Below are positions 20,520 through 29,253 of a stretch of 64,000 nt of DNA, piece after piece. The DNA lies in contig NZ_BJDU01000011.1 of NCBI RefSeq assembly GCF_005405305.1, positions 24,198 through 88,197 on the forward strand, written 5' to 3'. The first letter of the stretch is position 1, and each line of letters opens with the position of its first letter. Position numbers and translations under genes: made by a program. The notes under the pieces are model-generated. The model searched no databases. It saw nothing but the letters and a program-made list of their open reading frames with translations, and was not told the DNA's origin. The DNA comes from Companilactobacillus formosensis (GTDB taxonomy: Bacteria > Bacillota > Bacilli > Lactobacillales > Lactobacillaceae).

Positions 20520-21847
20520 TATTCTTCTCCTAAGTTGTCATGTACTAGTTTTCCAGATACATAAACTTGTTTGATATTTTCTTTATTCGTATGGTAAATC
20601 AGTCTTTCAAATATTTCTTGTGGTTCATTAGATGAAATGTTGAAATATTGATCTTGAACAATTTGTAAATCAGCTTTAAAGCCAGATTTAATTTGTCCTG
20701 ATTTAATGTGTAAAGCATTTGCTCCACCAACAGTGGCTAGATAAAAAGCATTTGCGGCTGAAATACGTGCGTTTTCATGTCCTTGTTCAGTTAAAATTTG
20801 TGAAGACATGATACTTTGTTGCATATTGCGATAAAGACTAGGAGAGAAACCTCCGGAGATATCGGTACCTAAACCGATTTTAACGTTTTTTTGATGAGCG
20901 TCTTGGACTCGCATAACGGAGTTGCCAAAATAAATATTAGAGATTGGACAATGTGCGATAGCTGTTTTGCGACTACTAAAAGTATTTAAATCTTGATCAC
21001 TTAGTTGAGTGCCATGTGCCATAACTGATTTATCAGTCAATAATCCAAATTTGTCTAAAACTTCAGTATCCCTCAAATGATAGTGTTCTAAAGCGTAGTG
21101 ATCTTCCCAAATACTTTCGCTGCAGTGCGACTGAATTGGTAAATCATATTTCTTTGCTAATTGCCCAAGTCCTTGTAGAGTTTCTTCGGTACAACTAGGA
21201 ACAAATCTTGGCGTTATAACGGGTGTTATCTCAGCACTGGTTTGTTTTTGCATTTCGAACATTTTCTGGATAAATGTTTCAGTTTGTTCTAAGGCAACTT
21301 GAGAATTTAGGTCACGGTAATAATCTGGCGTTTGATCAGGATTGTCCATCGCAACTTTTCCGATAAAAGCTCTTTGACCAAGTTTTGCACAGATTTTAGC
21401 AAGAATCAGATTAGCATCATTATGAATCGAACCGAAAAACAATCCGGTCGTCGTTCCATTTGCTAAAAGTTCTTTAATTAGACTGTAGTAAACTTTTTCG
21501 GCATATTTCTTATCTTTGAACTTAGCTTCCAGTGGGAAGGTGTAAGAATTTAGCCATTCATTCAATGGTTTATCCAAAGCTAAACCAGATTGAGGCCATT
21601 GTGGCGCATGAATATGTAAATCAGTGAATCCTGGTAGAATGTAACTACCGTTTGCAACTCGATGATAAGAACCATTTTGTTGAGCAGCTTGTTTAACAGA
21701 CTGATAATCGCTATCAGTAGCGGATATAACTCGGTCAATAATTCCTGACTGATCTACACATATAAGTACTTCTGGTGTAAAATCCGCCTTGTCAAACGAA
21801 ACTGAAGAAATAATAGTTCCCTCAATAACTATTTGATAGGTGATAAT
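20519..21847 (-). CDS. guaD: Guanine deaminase (amidohydrolase), apparent AUU start
   Basis: This zinc amidohydrolase should convert guanine to xanthine. The metal and substrate motifs are TDLHIHAPQW (H78, H80), QSHCSES, MAHGTQLSD and GTDISGG. The first usual start codon in frame is TTG at 21577, but a protein starting there would lack the essential HxH metal ligands. The open frame extends to 21847, where ATT follows an in-frame TAG and lies six bases after AAGGAAG, giving 442 aa, a normal guanine deaminase length. I therefore place the start there. The gene is coupled to the purine permease downstream, so the pair is a guanine salvage unit. Confidence 0.82.
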   Translation of the reverse strand: MITYQIVIEGTIISSVSFDKADFTPEVLICVDQSGIIDRVISATDSDYQSVKQAAQQNGSYHRVANGSYILPGFTDLHIHAPQWPQSGLALDKPLNEWLNSYTFPLEAKFKDKKYAEKVYYSLIKELLANGTTTGLFFGSIHNDANLILAKICAKLGQRAFIGKVAMDNPDQTPDYYRDLNSQVALEQTETFIQKMFEMQKQTSAEITPVITPRFVPSCTEETLQGLGQLAKKYDLPIQSHCSESIWEDHYALEHYHLRDTEVLDKFGLLTDKSVMAHGTQLSDQDLNTFSSRKTAIAHCPISNIYFGNSVMRVQDAHQKNVKIGLGTDISGGFSPSLYRNMQQSIMSSQILTEQGHENARISAANAFYLATVGGANALHIKSGQIKSGFKADLQIVQDQYFNISSNEPQEIFERLIYHTNKENIKQVYVSGKLVHDNLGEE

Positions 21848-21994
21848 CTAACACTTCCTTAAATTTTATATACGTAAGAATAACATGAATGATTATGTAA
21901 ATAAATAGTAAATAGTTCGTATTTTGGATGCAAGATAAATAAAAGTGTGAAATATTAAGTTTTATCGTTATGAAAATGCTAATAATATATATGT

Positions 21995-22008
21995 TGAATA
22001 CGATTACA
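21995..22008. promoter_or_regulatory. cre-like box (13/14)
   Basis: TGAATACGATTACA differs from the consensus only at position five. It lies 133 bases upstream of the EIIC promoter -10, far for direct repression. Confidence 0.4.
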
Positions 22009-22140
22009 AATACTGATATAAATAAATTTACTTTCTTTTAAAAAACTGTTTAAACCGTTATAGACAAACGAAATTATTTTTTTGAAAAAAATTTGACCGA
22101 TATGGTGTTGAAAAAGGTTGAAGGTTATAAAAATAATGAC

Positions 22141-22170
22141 TTGTCAGATAAAAATTATCTAACGTATACT
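22141..22170 (+). promoter_or_regulatory. Promoter of the orphan EIIC gene with embedded inverted repeat
   Basis: TTGTCA (22141-22146) and TATACT (22165-22170) are separated by 18 bases. The spacer holds AGATAA-AAA-TTATCT (22146-22160), a perfect inverted repeat placed like a repressor operator. Confidence 0.6.
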
Positions 22171-22201
22171 TTTATCAGGGATTATATGGGGGAGTATATT
22201 T

Positions 22202-23482
22202 GTGCAAGAAAAATTTGAAAAAAAATTAACGCCGCTAGCTAATAAATTAGCAGAAAACGTCGTTTTAAAGTCGTTACGTGATGGCTTTTTGATTATTACG
22301 CCATTAATTATAGTTATTTCAATATTTTTATTGATTGGTAATTTTCCAATTCCAGGTTGGACGAAGTTTTGGACTGGAATCTTTGGTCACAAGTGGATTG
22401 AATGGTTTAGTGCAATTTCAGGATCGGTTTTTAATTTTACCGGCTTGTTATCGTGCTTTGGAATTTCTTATGCTTATGGAAAAAATCGAGGATTAGTACC
22501 GGTCCACGCTACAGCGGTCGCCTTAGTTTCATTTTTTATTTTAATGCCGATGACTGTAACCTTAGGCCAGCAAGAAATTGGAGCTGTTAAAACTTTGTAT
22601 CTTGGACCTAATGGGATCTTCTTGGGTCTTTTTACAGCTTTGGTCAGTGTTGAATTGTTTAGATTTGCTAAAAAGCGTAATTGGACTATTAAAATGCCAA
22701 AAGGTGTACCAGATATGGTCCGGGAATCATTTGATGTTCTATTGCCGAGTGGTTTTGTGATTTTAATTTTCTTTTTGATTAGAATTTTCTTTAGTTTAAC
22801 AACTATGGGAACCGCCTATAATTTTATTTATACACTTTTGCAAGCACCATTAAAGCACGTTGGAAATTCATTAGGTTCAGTTTTTTTGTATATTTTCATC
22901 GCCTCAATTTTGTGGTGCTTTGGAATTAATGGACCGTCTGTTGTCAATAGCGTGTGGTCGCCGATTTTCTTTGTTTTGAGTCAAGATAATTTAAAGGCTT
23001 TTCAAACTGGTCATCCGTTGCCACACATTTACACTGAACAGTTTATTGAAGATTTTGCAACATATGGTGGTGGCGGTAGTGTCTTGTCACTAATCATTGT
23101 GATGGTGTTTGTATGTAAATCTAAACGGATCAATGAATTAGGTAAATTGACGATTATCCCTAGTATTTTTGGAATTGGTGAACCACTTATTTATGGGCTA
23201 CCGGTCGTTTTAAATCCAATTATCGCAATACCGTTTATAATAACGCCGGTAGTGAACGTTTTATTGTCTGGATTAGCATTTTCGACTCATTTGGTACCAT
23301 ATACTAATGGCGTTATGCTGCCATGGACTACGCCACCAATTATTTCGGGCTGGTTGACAACTGGTAGCTGGCGCGGTGCTGCATTACAAATTATTGAGAT
23401 TATTATTGGCATTATGATCTATTTACCATTTATAAAAATGTTAGATAAAAGGTATTTACAAGATGAAGCAACTGCTGAATAG
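22202..23482 (+). CDS. PTS cellobiose family EIIC permease, orphan
   Basis: The 426-residue Lac/Cel family EIIC has about ten hydrophobic segments and the conserved GEPLIYGLPVVLNP loop near residue 325 and LPWTTPPIISGW near 370. No IIA or IIB gene is adjacent, so it must borrow these from other loci such as 8044/8447. The start is GTG, eight bases after GGGGGAG. A HAD phosphatase gene follows but is separated by a terminator and a cre box. The sugar is unknown. Confidence 0.88.
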   Translation: MQEKFEKKLTPLANKLAENVVLKSLRDGFLIITPLIIVISIFLLIGNFPIPGWTKFWTGIFGHKWIEWFSAISGSVFNFTGLLSCFGISYAYGKNRGLVPVHATAVALVSFFILMPMTVTLGQQEIGAVKTLYLGPNGIFLGLFTALVSVELFRFAKKRNWTIKMPKGVPDMVRESFDVLLPSGFVILIFFLIRIFFSLTTMGTAYNFIYTLLQAPLKHVGNSLGSVFLYIFIASILWCFGINGPSVVNSVWSPIFFVLSQDNLKAFQTGHPLPHIYTEQFIEDFATYGGGGSVLSLIIVMVFVCKSKRINELGKLTIIPSIFGIGEPLIYGLPVVLNPIIAIPFIITPVVNVLLSGLAFSTHLVPYTNGVMLPWTTPPIISGWLTTGSWRGAALQIIEIIIGIMIYLPFIKMLDKRYLQDEATAE

Positions 23483-23497
23483 ACGGTTGCTTTTTTT
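23466..23497 (+). terminator. Terminator overlapping the EIIC stop codon
   Basis: AAGCAAC pairs with GGTTGCTT, followed by a T run. The left arm lies inside the 3' end of the coding region. Confidence 0.7.
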
Positions 23498-23506
23498 GTA
23501 CATGAT

Positions 23507-23520
23507 TGAAAGCGCTTAAA
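23507..23520. promoter_or_regulatory. cre box (13/14) before the HAD gene
   Basis: TGAAAGCGCTTAAA matches the consensus at 13 of 14 positions and lies 40 bases before the HAD start codon. Confidence 0.6.
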
Positions 23521-23560
23521 TTTTAAGCTAATATCAGTAATAAACACGAGGAGGATAGCT

Positions 23561-24379
23561 ATGTCAAAAATTAAATTAGTTGCAATGGATATTGATGATA
23601 CTTTGTTGGATGATAAGAAGAATATTTCTTCACAAAATAAAATGGCCATTCAGAGCGCACTTAATAATGGGGTCAAGGTAGTACTGAGTTCTGGAAGAAC
23701 CTTTAATGGAATGATTGAATATTTGAATGAATTAGAAATTAAAGGCGATGATCAATTTGTAATTATTGACGGTGGTGGTGTCGTTCAAACAGTAGCAGGT
23801 CATATTATTTATCAACAAACTTTGTCCAATGCTGCTTATCGTAAGATTGATAAATATGTGGTTGATAACGGACTACATTACAATGCAGTGGACGTTGAAG
23901 GAAATACTTATACGAGTAATCGAGATTTTATTGATAAATATACTGTTTTACAAGCATTTGAAAATAATAAAGGTTTAATTATTAAAAGTCCTAGTGAATT
24001 GCCTAATGATTTTGAGATAGTCAAAGCCATTTTAAATGAAGATGGGGATAAATTGGATGCTATTACACCCGAAGTTAATCGTATTTTTGGCAAAGATCAT
24101 TATGTGGTAAGAACAGATGTTGGATTTTTGGAAATTATGCCACAACATGTCGATAAAGGGAATGCTTTACTACACTTGGCTGAGTATTTAGGAATTGGTA
24201 TAGATGACACTTTAGCAATTGGTGATGGAGCAAATGATATCCCAATGTTAGAGCAAGCTGGTGTGGCCGTAGTGATGGAAAATGCGGATGATTCAATAAA
24301 AAAGTTGGCTGATTTTGTTACTAAAAATAATAACGAAAGTGGCATAGCAACAGCGTTTGAGAAGTATGTTTTAAAATGA
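23561..24379 (+). CDS. Cof-type HAD-IIB phosphatase
   Basis: The 272-residue protein has the HAD motifs MDIDDTLLDD (nucleophile Asp10), SSGRT, and IGDGANDIPML near residue 222, with a C2 cap between. It closely resembles the HAD encoded at 29688 and sits immediately upstream of the lactose operon, behind its own cre box. The probable job is dephosphorylation of a sugar phosphate; linkage to lactose uptake suggests galactose-6-phosphate or a derivative (inference). The start ATG follows GAGGAGG. Confidence 0.85.
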   Translation: MSKIKLVAMDIDDTLLDDKKNISSQNKMAIQSALNNGVKVVLSSGRTFNGMIEYLNELEIKGDDQFVIIDGGGVVQTVAGHIIYQQTLSNAAYRKIDKYVVDNGLHYNAVDVEGNTYTSNRDFIDKYTVLQAFENNKGLIIKSPSELPNDFEIVKAILNEDGDKLDAITPEVNRIFGKDHYVVRTDVGFLEIMPQHVDKGNALLHLAEYLGIGIDDTLAIGDGANDIPMLEQAGVAVVMENADDSIKKLADFVTKNNNESGIATAFEKYVLK

Positions 24380-24407
24380 GATAATATTTGATTTAAAAAT
24401 AATTAAC

Positions 24408-24421
24408 TGAAACCGTTTACA
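24408..24421. promoter_or_regulatory. cre box (14/14) overlapping the lac promoter
   Basis: TGAAACCGTTTACA is a perfect cre and overlaps the -35 hexamer TTTACA at 24416-24421, a position where CcpA would block RNA polymerase. Confidence 0.85.
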
Positions 24422-24444
24422 AAACATTGTGAATGTTTTATACT
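24416..24444 (+). promoter_or_regulatory. Promoter of lacTFEG
   Basis: TTTACA (24416-24421) and TATACT (24439-24444) are separated by 17 bases. Confidence 0.75.
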
Positions 24445-24474
24445 AACTTGTGTTGAAAGAAAAAATATATTTTT

Positions 24475-24508
24475 AGTGAATTGTTACTATTAAATTAGGC
24501 GAGATCAC
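24475..24508 (+). promoter_or_regulatory. RAT antiterminator site in the lacT leader
   Basis: The RNA would contain the BglG/LicT-type element TTGTTACTATTAAATTAGGC followed by GAGATCAC, which is also the left arm of the terminator at 24501. Binding of LacT would stabilise the RAT hairpin and prevent termination. The core is identical to that at 29123. Confidence 0.8.
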
Positions 24509-24577
24509 TTAACGAATTTTTAAATGGATACTCTATTGGGGGTATTGTTTGAAAAATCGTTAGTGGTCTCTTTTTTT
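24501..24577 (+). terminator. Attenuator terminator in the lacT leader
   Basis: GAGATCACTTAACGA (from 24501) pairs with TCGTTAGTGGTCTC (ending 24570), followed by seven T. It is mutually exclusive with the RAT hairpin. Confidence 0.85.
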
Positions 24578-24597
24578 GTTAGAAAGGGGGGAATGAA

Positions 24598-25449
24598 ATG
24601 GTAGAGATTGCCCAAGTCTTTAACAACAACAGTGCGTTAGTCAACCTAGGGGACCATCGTCAAGCAATTGTGAAAGGCAAAGGAATCGCTTTTAGAAGAA
24701 CAAAGGGAAATGAAATTGATTCGAGCAAGGTGGAAAAGATATTTTATCTCAATACCAAAACGGCGCAAGAAAATCTATATTTTCTAATTAAAGATATTCC
24801 AATTGATATAGTTACTACTACTTACGAAATAATTGATTATGCAATCAAAAAATTTGATTATAATGTTTTGGATTATGCATATATAACTTTAGGAGATCAT
24901 ATATTTGGATCATATCAGCGTATTTTGTCACATACATATCAGGAAAGTTTAATTCCAGATATGAGTAATCAATATCCAATTGAATATTTAATTTCACATC
25001 ACGCATTGAATATTATTTATAAAAATTTGCATGTGAAATTTCCCGAATCTGAGACTAAAAGTATTGCTCTACATTTCATAAATGCCAAGGGTGCTGAAAA
25101 TCAAAAGAGTGACTTAAAAGAAGATACTACGAAAGAAATAAATCAAATTGTTAAATCAATTTTGAATGCAAATAATATTTTTCGTATTGATGCAAATAGT
25201 AACTATTTTGATAGATTTATGATTCACCTCCAGTATTTAGCGGGACGTCTTAATGATAGTGATGATGATGATAAAGAATTTAGCAAGAATCTTGAGAAAG
25301 AAATGAGAAATTCATATCCGGAATCATTTAAGATAGCTAAAGAAATTTACGATTCATTACAATCACAGTTAAGTGTCGAACTTAATAGTAACGAACTGTT
25401 ATATTTTATTATTCATATTCAACGATTAATTCAAGAAAAATCTAATTAG
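24598..25449 (+). CDS. lacT: Lactose operon antiterminator (BglG/LicT family)
   Basis: The 283-residue RNA-binding antiterminator has a CAT domain at residues 1-56 (AQVFNNNSALVNLGD; IVKGKGIAF) and two PTS regulation domains. The phosphorylatable His of PRD1 are in GDHIFGSYQR and IALHFINA; those of PRD2 are in MIHLQYLAGR and FIIHIQRL. It binds the RAT at 24475 (and probably 29123) when lactose relieves PTS phosphorylation. It is first in the lac operon, 13 bases before lacF, and resembles LacT of Lactobacillus casei in sequence and operon position. The start is the ATG after AGAAAGGGGGG. Confidence 0.9.
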   Translation: MVEIAQVFNNNSALVNLGDHRQAIVKGKGIAFRRTKGNEIDSSKVEKIFYLNTKTAQENLYFLIKDIPIDIVTTTYEIIDYAIKKFDYNVLDYAYITLGDHIFGSYQRILSHTYQESLIPDMSNQYPIEYLISHHALNIIYKNLHVKFPESETKSIALHFINAKGAENQKSDLKEDTTKEINQIVKSILNANNIFRIDANSNYFDRFMIHLQYLAGRLNDSDDDDKEFSKNLEKEMRNSYPESFKIAKEIYDSLQSQLSVELNSNELLYFIIHIQRLIQEKSN

Positions 25450-25461
25450 GAGGGGTTAGTT

Positions 25462-25812
25462 ATGGCAGTAACAAAAGAAGATATTTCAATGACTGGTTTT
25501 GCAATTGTTGCTTATGCCGGTGATGCCAAAACTGCTTTACTTAAGGCTTTAGATAATGCTCGAGAAGGAAAAATTGAAGAAGCCAAAAAATTAGTGGAAG
25601 AAGCAAATCAATCTATTGTTGATGCACATAATGAGCAAACCAAACTACTTGCTAATGAAGCCGGTGGTATGGATATGGATGTTACTTTCATTATGGTTCA
25701 TGGTCAAGATACATTGATGACAACAATGATGTTGATGGATCAATGTAAATTCTTCATTGATGAATATGAAAGAATCAACAAGATTGAGAGTAGATTAGAT
25801 ATTAAAAAATAA
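25462..25812 (+). CDS. lacF: PTS lactose-specific EIIA
   Basis: The 116-residue EIIA of the Lac family carries the phospho-His in MVHGQDTLMT (near residue 80). The second His of that motif, conserved in many EIIA-Lac/Cel proteins, is Thr here and in the copy at 29254. It passes phosphate to the EIIB domain of LacE, encoded immediately downstream. The start ATG follows AGGAGGGG. About ten percent of residues differ from the second copy. Confidence 0.92.
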   Translation: MAVTKEDISMTGFAIVAYAGDAKTALLKALDNAREGKIEEAKKLVEEANQSIVDAHNEQTKLLANEAGGMDMDVTFIMVHGQDTLMTTMMLMDQCKFFIDEYERINKIESRLDIKK

Positions 25813-25830
25813 TAATAGGGGGAAAGTATT

Positions 25831-27558
25831 ATGAGTAGTGATAGCGCTAGTAGTAATGGTATTTTTGATAAATTAAAACCCGCTTTTGAAGCGATTGCTG
25901 CTAACAGATATGTTTCTGCAATTCGTGATGGGTTTATTGCTTGTATGCCAATTATCATCTTCTCCAGTATTTTTATGATGATTGCATACGTTCCAAATGC
26001 TTGGGGGTTCTATTGGCCCACTAAGGTTACTAATATTATTTTGATTGCTTACAATTATTCAATGGGTCTATTGGCATTGTTCGTTGCTGGTACTACAGCT
26101 AAGAACTTAACTGATAGTAAAAACTTGGATTTGCCTAAGACGAATCAAGTTAACCCAGTTTCTGTAATTATTGCTTCAGAAATTGCATTTATTATCCTTT
26201 CAATCATTCCTTTGAAGACAGGTAATGATTTAACTTACATGGGTACTCAAGGTTTGATTTGTGCTTATATTGTTGGTTTGATTGTTCCAAATATTTATTA
26301 TATTTGTATTAAAAACAATGTAACAATTAAGTTACCTCCACAAGTACCACAAAATATTTCTCAAACATTTAAAGATCTTATTCCTATGGCTTCAGCTGTA
26401 ACAATTTTCTGGTTGTTCGGTGTTGCTTTCAAAGCCGCAACAGGAACGATTCTTCCTCGTTGGATTATTCAAGTATTATCACCACTATTCCAAGCTAGTG
26501 ATTCCTATATTGGACTTTCAATTATTGCCGGAGCTATGGCTTTCTTCTGGTTCTGTGGTGTTCAAGGTCCATCAATTGTTCAACCTGCTGTTGTTCCAAT
26601 TATGATTGCTAATACTGCACAAAACTTACAACAATATCAAGCTGGTGCACATGCATCACACGTTTTAGCAATGAATACAATGGATTACGTTATGAACTTT
26701 GGTGGTACTGGTTCAACTTTCGTTGTTGCCTTTATCATGTTGTTTGCAGCACGTTCAGCTCAATTAAAAGCTGTTGGTAAGGCTGCCTTTATTCCAGGAT
26801 CATTCTCAGTTAATGAACCTGTATTATTCGGTATGCCTATTATCATGAACCCTATGTTCTTTGTTCCATTCTTATTAACACCTATTGCTAATATTTGTAT
26901 GTTCAAGTTCTTTGTTAACGTATTAGGTATGAATAGTTTCATGTTCACTATGCCATGGACGGTTCCAGCTCCTATTGGTATCTTGATTTCAAGTAGTTTT
27001 GCCCCATTAGCGTTTGTTTATGTTCTATTGGCATTGGTAGTAGATATTTTAATTTACTTCCCATTCATCCGTACATATGACAGTACATTGCTTGCTCAAG
27101 AAAAAGCTAAAGAAGCTGAAATGGATAATAATGATGCCTCTGTTGCTGTTGAAGGTGGAAATGATGCCTCTGGTGCTCAAGTAGCAATGTCTTCAGACAA
27201 TAAAGATGCTGTTCCATCTGCTGATGCAAAAGATTACTTCAAGAATAACGAAGTCGATGTCTTAGTTCTATGTGCTGGTGGTGGTACCTCTGGTATTTTA
27301 GCTAATGCATTGAATAAGTTATCCAAAGAGCAAGATTTGAAACTATCGGCAACTGCTCGTGCTTATGGTCAAGATATGGATCTAATTCAGGACATGGATA
27401 TGGTCATCTTGGCTCCACAAATGGAAAGTATGAAAGGTAATTTGAAGAAAATTACTGATAAATATGGTGTCAAACTAGTTACAACAACTGGTAGACAATA
27501 TATTGATTTAACTAATAATGGAGACAAAGCTTTGAACTTTGTTGAAACCAACTTGTAA
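25831..27558 (+). CDS. lacE: PTS lactose-specific EIICB fusion
   Basis: The 575-residue protein fuses a membrane EIIC domain (about 1-430; RYVSAIRDGFIACMPIIIFS at the start, VNEPVLFGMPIIMNP near 325) to a cytosolic EIIB domain (about 470-575) through an Ala/Asp/Ser-rich linker. The phosphorylated Cys is in VLVLCAGGGTSGILA near residue 490. Length, fusion order and motifs match LacE; the operon partner is a LacG-type enzyme, so lactose is the likely substrate, imported as lactose-6'-phosphate. Confidence 0.93.
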   Translation: MSSDSASSNGIFDKLKPAFEAIAANRYVSAIRDGFIACMPIIIFSSIFMMIAYVPNAWGFYWPTKVTNIILIAYNYSMGLLALFVAGTTAKNLTDSKNLDLPKTNQVNPVSVIIASEIAFIILSIIPLKTGNDLTYMGTQGLICAYIVGLIVPNIYYICIKNNVTIKLPPQVPQNISQTFKDLIPMASAVTIFWLFGVAFKAATGTILPRWIIQVLSPLFQASDSYIGLSIIAGAMAFFWFCGVQGPSIVQPAVVPIMIANTAQNLQQYQAGAHASHVLAMNTMDYVMNFGGTGSTFVVAFIMLFAARSAQLKAVGKAAFIPGSFSVNEPVLFGMPIIMNPMFFVPFLLTPIANICMFKFFVNVLGMNSFMFTMPWTVPAPIGILISSSFAPLAFVYVLLALVVDILIYFPFIRTYDSTLLAQEKAKEAEMDNNDASVAVEGGNDASGAQVAMSSDNKDAVPSADAKDYFKNNEVDVLVLCAGGGTSGILANALNKLSKEQDLKLSATARAYGQDMDLIQDMDMVILAPQMESMKGNLKKITDKYGVKLVTTTGRQYIDLTNNGDKALNFVETNL

Positions 27559-27584
27559 TTTAACTTTTGAGGAGGATATATTCT

Positions 27585-29009
27585 ATGAGTAAGACATTAC
27601 CAAAAGATTTCCTAATGGGTGGTGCCAGTGCTGCTTATCAAGTCGAGGGTGCGACTAAGGAAGATGGAAAAGGAAGAGTTCTTTGGGATGACTTTCTTGA
27701 AAAGCAAGGACGTTTCAGTCCAGACCCTGCAGCTGACTTTTACCATCGATATGATGAGGATTTAACATTGTCAGAAAAATTTGGAGTACAAGCAATTCGT
27801 GTTTCCATTGCTTGGTCAAGAATTTTTCCAGATGGTGCTGGAAAGGTTGAGCAACGAGGAGTTGATTATTACCACCGTTTGTTTGCTTCTTGCGCCAAAC
27901 ATAATGTCATACCGTTTGTTACACTACATCATTTTGACACACCTGAGAGATTACATAATGAGGGTGACTGGTTAAGTCAAGAAATGCTTGATGATTTTGT
28001 TGAATATGCTAAGTTCTGCTTTAATGAATTTAAAGAAGTTAAATATTGGATTACAATTAATGAGCCAACTTCTATGGCCGTTCAACAATATACTAGCGGA
28101 ACATTTCCACCAGCAGAAAGTGGTCGTTTTGATAAGACTTTCCAAGCTGAACATAATCAAATGGTAGCGCACGCAAAGATTGTTAACTTATATAAGTCAA
28201 TGAATCTTGGTGGAGAAATTGGAATTGTTCATGCTTTGCAAACTGTCTATCCATATAGTGATACTCCGGGTGATAAGCATGCTGCTGATTTACAGGACGC
28301 CTTAGAAAATAGACTATATTTGGACGGTACTTTAGCTGGTGAGTACCATAAGGAAACTTTGTCTTTGGTCAAAGAAATTTTGGACGCCAATGACCAACCA
28401 ATGTTTAAGTACACTGATGAAGAATTAGCTGAATTAAGAAAAGCCGCTCATCAACTTGATTTTGTTGGTGTAAATAATTACTTCAGTAAATGGATTCGCG
28501 AATACAATGGTGCTTCAGAGACCATTCATAATGGTACAGGTGCTAAAGGTACATCGGTTGCTAGACTACATGGTATTGGAGAAGAAAAGAAGCCAGATGG
28601 TATTGAAACTACTGATTGGGATTGGTCAATTTATCCAAGAGGGATGCACGATATTTTAATGCGCATTCATAATGATTATCCTTTAGTTCCTGCCATTTAT
28701 ATTACTGAAAATGGTATTGGTTTAAAGGAATCATTGCCTGAAAATGCTAATGATGATACAGTTATCGATGATCCTAAGAGAATCGATTATCTTAAGAAAT
28801 ATATCGGTGCCGTTGCTGATGCAATAAATGAAGGTGCTAATGTAAAAGGTTACTTTATTTGGTCATTGCAAGATCAATTCTCATGGACAAATGGTTACAG
28901 TAAACGTTATGGTTTGTTCTTTGTAGATTTCCCAACTCAAAAGAGATATATCAAGAAGAGTGCATATTGGTTTAAAAAACTGAGTGAAACACACGTAATT
29001 CCTGATTAA
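27585..29009 (+). CDS. lacG: 6-phospho-beta-galactosidase (GH1)
   Basis: The 474-residue GH1 enzyme is more like LacG than the other GH1 proteins in this window: it starts [20 protein letters not shown], has acid/base E160 in ITINEP, a YITENGIG nucleophile motif and the phosphate-binding stretch [17 protein letters not shown] with Ser, Lys and Tyr as in LacG. It splits lactose-6'-phosphate to glucose and galactose-6-phosphate. I chose the ATG at 27585, ten bases after GGAGG. No tagatose-6-phosphate pathway gene (lacABCD) is nearby. Confidence 0.92.
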   Translation: MSKTLPKDFLMGGASAAYQVEGATKEDGKGRVLWDDFLEKQGRFSPDPAADFYHRYDEDLTLSEKFGVQAIRVSIAWSRIFPDGAGKVEQRGVDYYHRLFASCAKHNVIPFVTLHHFDTPERLHNEGDWLSQEMLDDFVEYAKFCFNEFKEVKYWITINEPTSMAVQQYTSGTFPPAESGRFDKTFQAEHNQMVAHAKIVNLYKSMNLGGEIGIVHALQTVYPYSDTPGDKHAADLQDALENRLYLDGTLAGEYHKETLSLVKEILDANDQPMFKYTDEELAELRKAAHQLDFVGVNNYFSKWIREYNGASETIHNGTGAKGTSVARLHGIGEEKKPDGIETTDWDWSIYPRGMHDILMRIHNDYPLVPAIYITENGIGLKESLPENANDDTVIDDPKRIDYLKKYIGAVADAINEGANVKGYFIWSLQDQFSWTNGYSKRYGLFFVDFPTQKRYIKKSAYWFKKLSETHVIPD

Positions 29010-29018
29010 AATTTATAA

Positions 29019-29050
29019 AAAGGTTGAAATGTAAGTTTCAATCTTTTTTT
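29019..29050 (+). terminator. Terminator after lacG
   Basis: AAAGGTTGAAA and TTTCAATCTTTT form a hairpin followed by a T run. Confidence 0.8.
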
Positions 29051-29061
29051 ATTTAATTTTT

Positions 29062-29075
29062 TGTAAACGTTTACA
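29062..29075. promoter_or_regulatory. cre box (14/14, perfect palindrome)
   Basis: TGTAAACGTTTACA is a fully palindromic perfect cre. It overlaps the -35 hexamer of the second lac promoter exactly as in the first leader. Confidence 0.88.
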
Positions 29076-29098
29076 AAAGTGTAATGAAAGTATATACT
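29070..29098 (+). promoter_or_regulatory. Promoter of the lacF2 unit
   Basis: TTTACA (29070-29075) and TATACT (29093-29098) are 17 bases apart, the same hexamers as the lacT promoter. Confidence 0.75.
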
Positions 29099-29122
29099 TA
29101 TTGTTATAGAGAAATAGTGATT

Positions 29123-29156
29123 AGTAAGTTGTTACTATTAAATTAGGCGAAATTAC
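29123..29156 (+). promoter_or_regulatory. RAT antiterminator site in the lacF2 leader
   Basis: The core TTGTTACTATTAAATTAGGC is identical to the RAT at 24475, and the following bases GAAATTAC form the left arm of the next terminator. The same antiterminator could bind both sites. Confidence 0.8.
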
Positions 29157-29227
29157 TAAACAATGAATGGAAGGATATATTTCATATTCTTGCTTATCAT
29201 TGTTTGTAGTTTCGTCTTTTTCTTTTT
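29146..29227 (+). terminator. Attenuator terminator in the lacF2 leader
   Basis: GCGAAATTACTAAACAATGA pairs with TCATTGTTTGTAGTTTCG, followed by TCTTTTTCTTTTT. Only the base-paired arms match the general design of the first leader; the loop is unrelated. Confidence 0.82.
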
Positions 29228-29253
29228 AAAAATATAAAATCGAGGTAATAAGG

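Larger units (their letters stand above)
21848..22201. other. 354-base intergenic region between divergent guaD and EIIC genes
   Basis: The region is very AT-rich. I see a cre-like box at 21995-22008, a good promoter at 22141-22170 facing the EIIC gene, and a perfect inverted repeat inside that promoter. I found no open frame with a ribosome binding site and no convincing purine riboswitch upstream of guaD. Confidence 0.6.

Noticed and set aside
21960..22200. Purine riboswitch between guaD and the EIIC gene
   Set aside because: No recognisable purine aptamer loops or junction bases are seen on either strand.
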